Assembly (NCBI GenBank): GCA_020148085.1
Contig: JAHCRD010000006.1
Coordinates: 1-14,590 of the forward strand
Reading direction: 5' to 3'
DNA from: Patescibacteria group bacterium
GTDB taxonomy: Bacteria; Patescibacteriota; Minisyncoccia; Minisyncoccales; CG1-02-41-26
Length of the DNA stretch: 14,590 nt
The notes under the pieces were generated by a model. That model had not been told where the DNA came from. It searched no databases and was given only the letters and a program-made list of their open reading frames with translations. A program made the translations under genes and the position numbers. This document shows positions 11,977 through 14,590 of the stretch, piece by piece (position 1 is the stretch's first letter; each line of letters opens with the position of its first letter).

Positions 11977-12765
11977 CTATAAAATTGCTTCTTTTAAGGT
12001 CTGGGCACATTTACATTTTCTTCGATCGGGTATATTTTTTATCATTTCTAAAATCATTTCTTTAACCTTTTTATTATTTCTTTGAGAAATTTTGATTACC
12101 TCTTGAGCACTTACTGATTTGATATCTTCTCTGTCTTTTAATCCAACATCATAATCTGTTACCAAGGAAATATTAAGATAACACATCTCAAGTTCTCTGG
12201 CCAAAACTACTTCTGGGTACTGGGTCATATTGATGATGTCTGCTATCTTTGAAAAAGTTCTTGATTCAGCTTTTGTTGAAAAACGAGGTCCTTCAATAAC
12301 AATAACAGTTCCACTCTTGCGAAATGGAATTTTTAGATTCTGACAACTCTCGGTGGCTATTTTTCTTAATTCGGGGCAGTAAGGTTGGGCCGGTGATATA
12401 TGGGCAATTTTTGGTCCATTAAAAAAAGTATCGGCTCTCAGCTTTGTTCTGTCGATAAATTGATCACAGATAACAAAATGACCGGGCTTAATTTCAGGCT
12501 TTAAACTTCCTGCAGTACAAGGAGCAATAATTCTTTCAACTCCTAATTTTTTAAAGCTGAATAAATTTGCCAGGTAATTTATCTTGTGAGGAGGGTATTG
12601 ATGGCGTTTTCCGTGCCGTGGCAAAAAAGCAATTTTTTTACCAAAATATTCAGAAATTAAAATCTTATCAGAGGGTTTGCCCCAAGGCGTTCTAACAAAA
12701 GCTTCTTTCCCTTTTAAAAATTCATAAAACCCAGAACCCCCAATAATGCCAATTTTTATTTTCAT
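11977..12765 (-). CDS. mtnP: S-methyl-5'-thioadenosine phosphorylase
   Basis: A 262-residue purine nucleoside phosphorylase of the MTAP/PNP class, which cleaves methylthioadenosine with phosphate to adenine and methylthioribose-1-phosphate. Family marks are GIIGGSGFYEF (6-16), the phosphate-site RHGKRHQYPPHKINYLAN (50-67), IIAPCTAGSLKPEIKPGHFVICDQFIDRT (79-107), VIEGPRFSTKAESR (156-169), and ADIINMTQYPEVVLARELEM (175-194), in which the NMTxxPE motif contacts the nucleoside. D204/D206 in LVTDYDVG fit the base-binding region. Length is normal. Methylthioinosine phosphorylases share this fold, so substrate preference is not certain. No other methionine-salvage gene is present in the window. A weak promoter (TAGAAT shortly upstream) would give a very short leader. 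Confidence 0.92.
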   Translation of the reverse strand: MKIKIGIIGGSGFYEFLKGKEAFVRTPWGKPSDKILISEYFGKKIAFLPRHGKRHQYPPHKINYLANLFSFKKLGVERIIAPCTAGSLKPEIKPGHFVICDQFIDRTKLRADTFFNGPKIAHISPAQPYCPELRKIATESCQNLKIPFRKSGTVIVIEGPRFSTKAESRTFSKIADIINMTQYPEVVLARELEMCYLNISLVTDYDVGLKDREDIKSVSAQEVIKISQRNNKKVKEMILEMIKNIPDRRKCKCAQTLKEAIL

Positions 12766-12810
12766 GTCTTTAGTTCATTCTACCAAAAAATCAATAGTTT
12801 TCCTGGCTAT

Positions 12811-12839
12811 TTGACAAAATGGCTCTTGTTTTCTATCAT
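12811..12839 (+). promoter_or_regulatory. Consensus sigma70 promoter of the 70-aa zinc-ribbon gene
   Basis: TTGACA (12811-12816), a 17-base spacer, and TATCAT (12834-12839). The -35 and spacing are ideal. Initiation near 12846 gives a leader of about 55 bases containing the inverted repeat at 12851-12872 and the RBS. Confidence 0.78.
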
Positions 12840-12850
12840 GAAAATAGAAT

Positions 12851-12872
12851 AAATAATGATCTTTCATTATTT
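12851..12872 (+). promoter_or_regulatory. Inverted repeat in the leader of the 70-aa gene
   Basis: AAATAATGA (12851-12859) and TCATTATTT (12864-12872) are perfect 9-base arms around a TCTT loop, just downstream of the predicted transcription start. In RNA this is a weak all but GC-free hairpin; as DNA it could be an operator half-site pair. No regulator is identified. Confidence 0.45.
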
Positions 12873-12901
12873 TTAAAATAAGTTTAGAAGGGAGATGAAA
12901 A

Positions 12902-13114
12902 ATGGCAAAGAGGAAACCACATCTTCGGACGTGTCAAAACTGTAAATCTAGGACTAACAATGGTCTTTGGAAAGATGGGCTATGCCCAGTCTGTGGAAAA
13001 GCTGCTACCTGGGTCCCCACTTCTCATGATGGACTATCTAAAAGGGAGATAGAAGCAGCCAAAGCTCGCTATTTCAAAAAGAGAAAGTTGGTTTCGTCTA
13101 AGTCTCAGAGGTAA
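12902..13114 (+). CDS. Unrecognised 70-aa zinc-ribbon protein
   Basis: A 70-residue basic protein with C11/C14 (CQNC) and C28/C31 (CPVC) forming a probable zinc ribbon, followed by a helix DGLSKREIEAAKARYFKKRK (43-62) and a Lys/Arg/Ser tail. The combination of zinc ribbon and basic helix suggests binding to nucleic acid or the ribosome; I do not recognise the family. The gene is independently controlled: a TTGACA/TATCAT promoter, a good Shine-Dalgarno sequence GAAGGGAG (12887-12894) seven bases before the ATG, which is the best RBS in the window, and a terminator overlapping its stop codon. It is alone on the plus strand among minus-strand genes. The signals suggest high expression. Confidence 0.82.
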   Translation: MAKRKPHLRTCQNCKSRTNNGLWKDGLCPVCGKAATWVPTSHDGLSKREIEAAKARYFKKRKLVSSKSQR

Positions 13115-13162
13115 GGGAGTTCAAAAAATTTTTGAAATCTTTGCCCTTGCCTCGTTTTTTTT
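13110..13162 (+). terminator. Rho-independent terminator of the 70-aa zinc-ribbon gene
   Basis: Outer arms GGTAAGGG (13110-13117) and CCCTTGCC (13144-13151) pair over 8 bases with one U-G wobble; an inner TTCAAAAA/TTTTTGAA hairpin fills the loop. Three bases later come eight T (13155-13162). The stem includes the TAA stop codon (13112-13114). Confidence 0.78.
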
Positions 13163-13249
13163 AAATAAAAATTTCGCAAATATCAAAGCTATAATCACTC
13201 CTTTGCCCTGAGTTTTAAATTTTTCAAAACATTTATTAAACCAACCCAT
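13121..13249 (-). pseudogene. Truncated duplicate of the 72-aa membrane protein gene
   Basis: The minus strand from ATG 13247-13249 reads 28 codons matching the 72-residue protein at 11721-11939, with three substitutions (S2G, A17G, T21A). It then runs into unrelated codons (FKKNEARAKISKIF) made from the terminator of the plus-strand gene and stops at 13121. The second membrane helix and the Gly-rich part are lost. The junction is at 13168/13169, only six bases beyond the terminator's T run. The intact start and leader mean it could still be transcribed, but it is most simply a gene fragment left by local duplication. Confidence 0.85.
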
Positions 13250-13260
13250 ATTTTTATTTT
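13169..13260. repeat. Second copy of the 92-base duplication
   Basis: This stretch aligns gaplessly to 11859-11950 with five mismatches. Similarity stops abruptly on the left next to the terminator T run and fades on the right after 13260, although a degenerate AAAGTCG motif (13279-13285) persists at the comparable place. Confidence 0.93.
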
Positions 13261-13307
13261 TTTAAATTTCATTATCCTCGACTTTTTGTTATAACTTCGG
13301 CTAAGTT

Positions 13308-13799
13308 TTAAAGATTCTTAATAAATTTAATATCTTTTTCAGCGATTTTTTCTCCTTTTTTAAAAACGAAGTTTGCCTTTAATTTTTTACCTTCTAAAAT
13401 TTGGGGCAACCAAAATTTATCATCATCCCACATCTTTGCAAAAGGAATTTCTGGAGATTTGAACCATTTTGGTAACATTTCTTCAGATTCTTTCGGCTCT
13501 CCCTCCCAGCTTTTGGCAAGAAAAACATGAACATCTTGGTCCCACTCTCGATCGGAGATATAAGGAAAATAAAAACTCAGAACAGCAACTTTTTCTATCT
13601 CTTTGATTTTAACTCCGATTTCCTCTTCAACTTCCCGGATGGCTGCCTCCACAATATTTTTGTCTCCTTTTTCAGAATCTAATTTTCCTCCAATTCCATT
13701 CCATTTTCCTGCTCCAAATCCCCTTTTTTTCCTAGCCAAAAGTATCTCTTTATCTATTTGATTTTTTTTAATTAATAAACATAAAGTCGCTTGTCTCAT
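13308..13799 (-). CDS. MTH1-like Nudix hydrolase (oxidised purine dNTPase)
   Basis: A 163-residue Nudix protein most like MTH1, which hydrolyses 8-oxo-dGTP and 2-hydroxy-dATP to keep oxidised bases out of DNA. The Nudix helix REVEEEIGV (55-63) is intact, with GFGAGKWNGIGGKL before it (27-40). The region between GGK and REV is about three residues longer than the canonical GX5EX7REUXEEXGU box (DSEKGDKNIVEAAI), and the first Glu of the box is shifted or replaced by Asp. The C-terminal half follows MTH1 closely: DVHVFLAKSWEGEPKESEEM (89-108), WF, IPFAKMWDDDKFW (118-130), where D126/D127 match the base-reading Asp pair, then LKANFVF. It is separated by 36 bases from the HhH-GPD gene. Confidence 0.92.
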   Translation of the reverse strand: MRQATLCLLIKKNQIDKEILLARKKRGFGAGKWNGIGGKLDSEKGDKNIVEAAIREVEEEIGVKIKEIEKVAVLSFYFPYISDREWDQDVHVFLAKSWEGEPKESEEMLPKWFKSPEIPFAKMWDDDKFWLPQILEGKKLKANFVFKKGEKIAEKDIKFIKNL

Positions 13800-13835
13800 A
13801 ATTCTTGCTTTAGCTAAAATTGATTAGCTTCTAAA

Positions 13836-14590
13836 TTACATTCTAATTTCTTTTTCCAGCCATTCAATTTTCTTTCCTTGTTTTCTCTGCCAAAAAATAT
13901 CTTCCCAGATATAGCTCGCTGCTAAATTCGCCCATTTGCCCCATTTATTTTTAATATATCTGATTATTTTCTCGACTGGAACAAGCTTTTTCCTAAAGAG
14001 TAACCTGGAATAAATTTTCTGCTGCCAGGGAGCAACATGTTCAAAAATATCGTAATGATGTAATGCTTCAACCAATAAAATCCTGGCAGTTTCTGGCCCA
14101 ATGCCGTAAATCTTTAATAACTTCTCTTTAGCTTCTTCCACCGACAATTTTCTCAATTCCCTCTCATTAATTTTTTCTTTAATAAGGGTTTCCGAAACCT
14201 TAATAAACAATTTAGCTCTGTACCCCACCTTTAAATTTCTCAATTCCTTTTTTGGAACATTTATCATCTCCTCTGGCTTCCAGAAATAATAGAGAACTTT
14301 GTTGTCAAATTTCACCTTGATGCCATATTTCTCCAGCATAACTTTCGTCATCTGAACACTCCTTTTAATCACTGTATTTTGCAAAAATATGGCTATCATT
14401 AAAAGTCCATACAAGTCCTGACCGCAACTCCCGTGCATACCATACCACTTCTTTAAAAACGGCGAAAGAACTTTGTCGTTTTTGAATTTCTTAAAAAATC
14501 CTGAAATATCTCTTTGAAATTCAAACCTATAACTTACTTCGTCAACTACCTTTTCAAGTTCCTTTTTAGATAATTTTTCTTTGGAAAAAA
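13836..14590 (-). CDS. HhH-GPD DNA glycosylase-like protein (5' end beyond window)
   Basis: About 250 codons are visible, and the frame stays open to the right edge, so the true start lies outside. An internal ATG at 14436-14438 is not the start, because coding sequence (SPFLKKWYG and upstream) precedes it. Features of the endonuclease III/AlkA superfamily are the helical segment GLLMIAIFLQNTVIKRSVQM, corresponding to the ILxQxT helix, a helix-hairpin-helix IYGIGPETARILL, and the following HVAPWQQKIYSRLLF segment equivalent to VDTHVxRVxxRL. Two key positions differ: the endonuclease III Lys in GVGRKTA is Glu, so no lyase activity is expected, and the catalytic Asp of VDTH aligns with Ala. It may be a diverged glycosylase or a non-catalytic DNA-binding relative. 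Confidence 0.8.
   Translation of the reverse strand, partial: FSKEKLSKKELEKVVDEVSYRFEFQRDISGFFKKFKNDKVLSPFLKKWYGMHGSCGQDLYGLLMIAIFLQNTVIKRSVQMTKVMLEKYGIKVKFDNKVLYYFWKPEEMINVPKKELRNLKVGYRAKLFIKVSETLIKEKINERELRKLSVEEAKEKLLKIYGIGPETARILLVEALHHYDIFEHVAPWQQKIYSRLLFRKKLVPVEKIIRYIKNKWGKWANLAASYIWEDIFWQRKQGKKIEWLEKEIRM

Noticed and set aside
13812..13829. AGCTAA/TTAGCT hairpin between the HhH-GPD and Nudix genes as a terminator
   Set aside because: Six-base AT-rich stem with no T run on either strand; probably chance in AT-rich DNA.
9828..13835. Spacer motif copies as a CRISPR array or mobile element
   Set aside because: The copies are only seven to nine bases, hundreds of bases apart, without regular spacers, terminal repeats or a transposase.

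Overview
The window looks like one end of an AT-rich contig from an uncultured bacterium, most likely a Patescibacteria/CPR lineage such as Parcubacteria. This is inferred from gene content and style: many very small proteins, ATGA gene overlaps, sparse Shine-Dalgarno sites, families common in CPR genomes (DUF5652, DUF6485, CxxC/CxxC zinc ribbons, SIMPL, half-size MFS, LPG-synthase-like flippase) and sigma70-type promoters with a TTGACA / TATAAT look. No rRNA, tRNA, CRISPR array, IS element or phage gene was seen. The first 15 bases are identical to the end of an Illumina TruSeq adapter, so the left edge is an assembly artefact and the gene there is cut by it.

Layout from left to right. Positions 1-4187 hold a minus-strand operon read from 4187 leftward: HD-domain deoxynucleotidase, DUF72, flippase-like membrane protein, YjbQ, half-size MFS and the N-terminal part of DNA polymerase X. 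All junctions but one are 4-base ATGA overlaps. greA lies upstream (4252-4728) and is divergent from rtcA, the RNA 3'-phosphate cyclase (4799-5821, plus). rtcA converges on, and overlaps by 21 bases, a PflX-like radical SAM gene (5801-6700), which is preceded by a DUF4239-like membrane protein (6714-7526).

Positions 7575-7970 are the most compact regulatory stretch. They contain a strong GC-rich terminator, a 56-residue zinc-ribbon gene, a second terminator, an 18-base perfect palindrome and a near-consensus promoter with no convincing ORF between promoter and terminator. This is a candidate small RNA or attenuated leader.

From 7970 to 12765 the minus strand carries a Mth938-like protein, endonuclease Q, a two-helix membrane protein, a SIMPL protein, an AAG-type alkyladenine glycosylase, DUF5652, DUF6485, another small membrane protein and methylthioadenosine phosphorylase. 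Several of the short spacers in this part carry the same AAAGGTC(G) motif 16-29 bases before the start codon. A lone plus-strand 70-residue zinc-ribbon gene (12902-13114) has its own consensus promoter, a good RBS and a terminator. Next to it is a truncated duplicate of the 72-residue membrane protein gene. The window closes with an MTH1-like Nudix hydrolase and a HhH-GPD glycosylase-like gene that runs off the right edge.

Functionally the window is rich in DNA and nucleotide-pool repair: PolX, endonuclease Q, AAG, a HhH-GPD protein, an MTH1-like hydrolase and a deoxynucleotidase. RNA end repair (RtcA), transcript cleavage (GreA) and purine salvage (MtnP) are also present. No single novel system is proven. 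The best leads are the promoter-terminator unit at 7846-7964, the recurrent spacer motif, the HhH-GPD protein with an apparent Asp-to-Ala change at the catalytic position, and the autonomous 70-residue zinc-ribbon gene.
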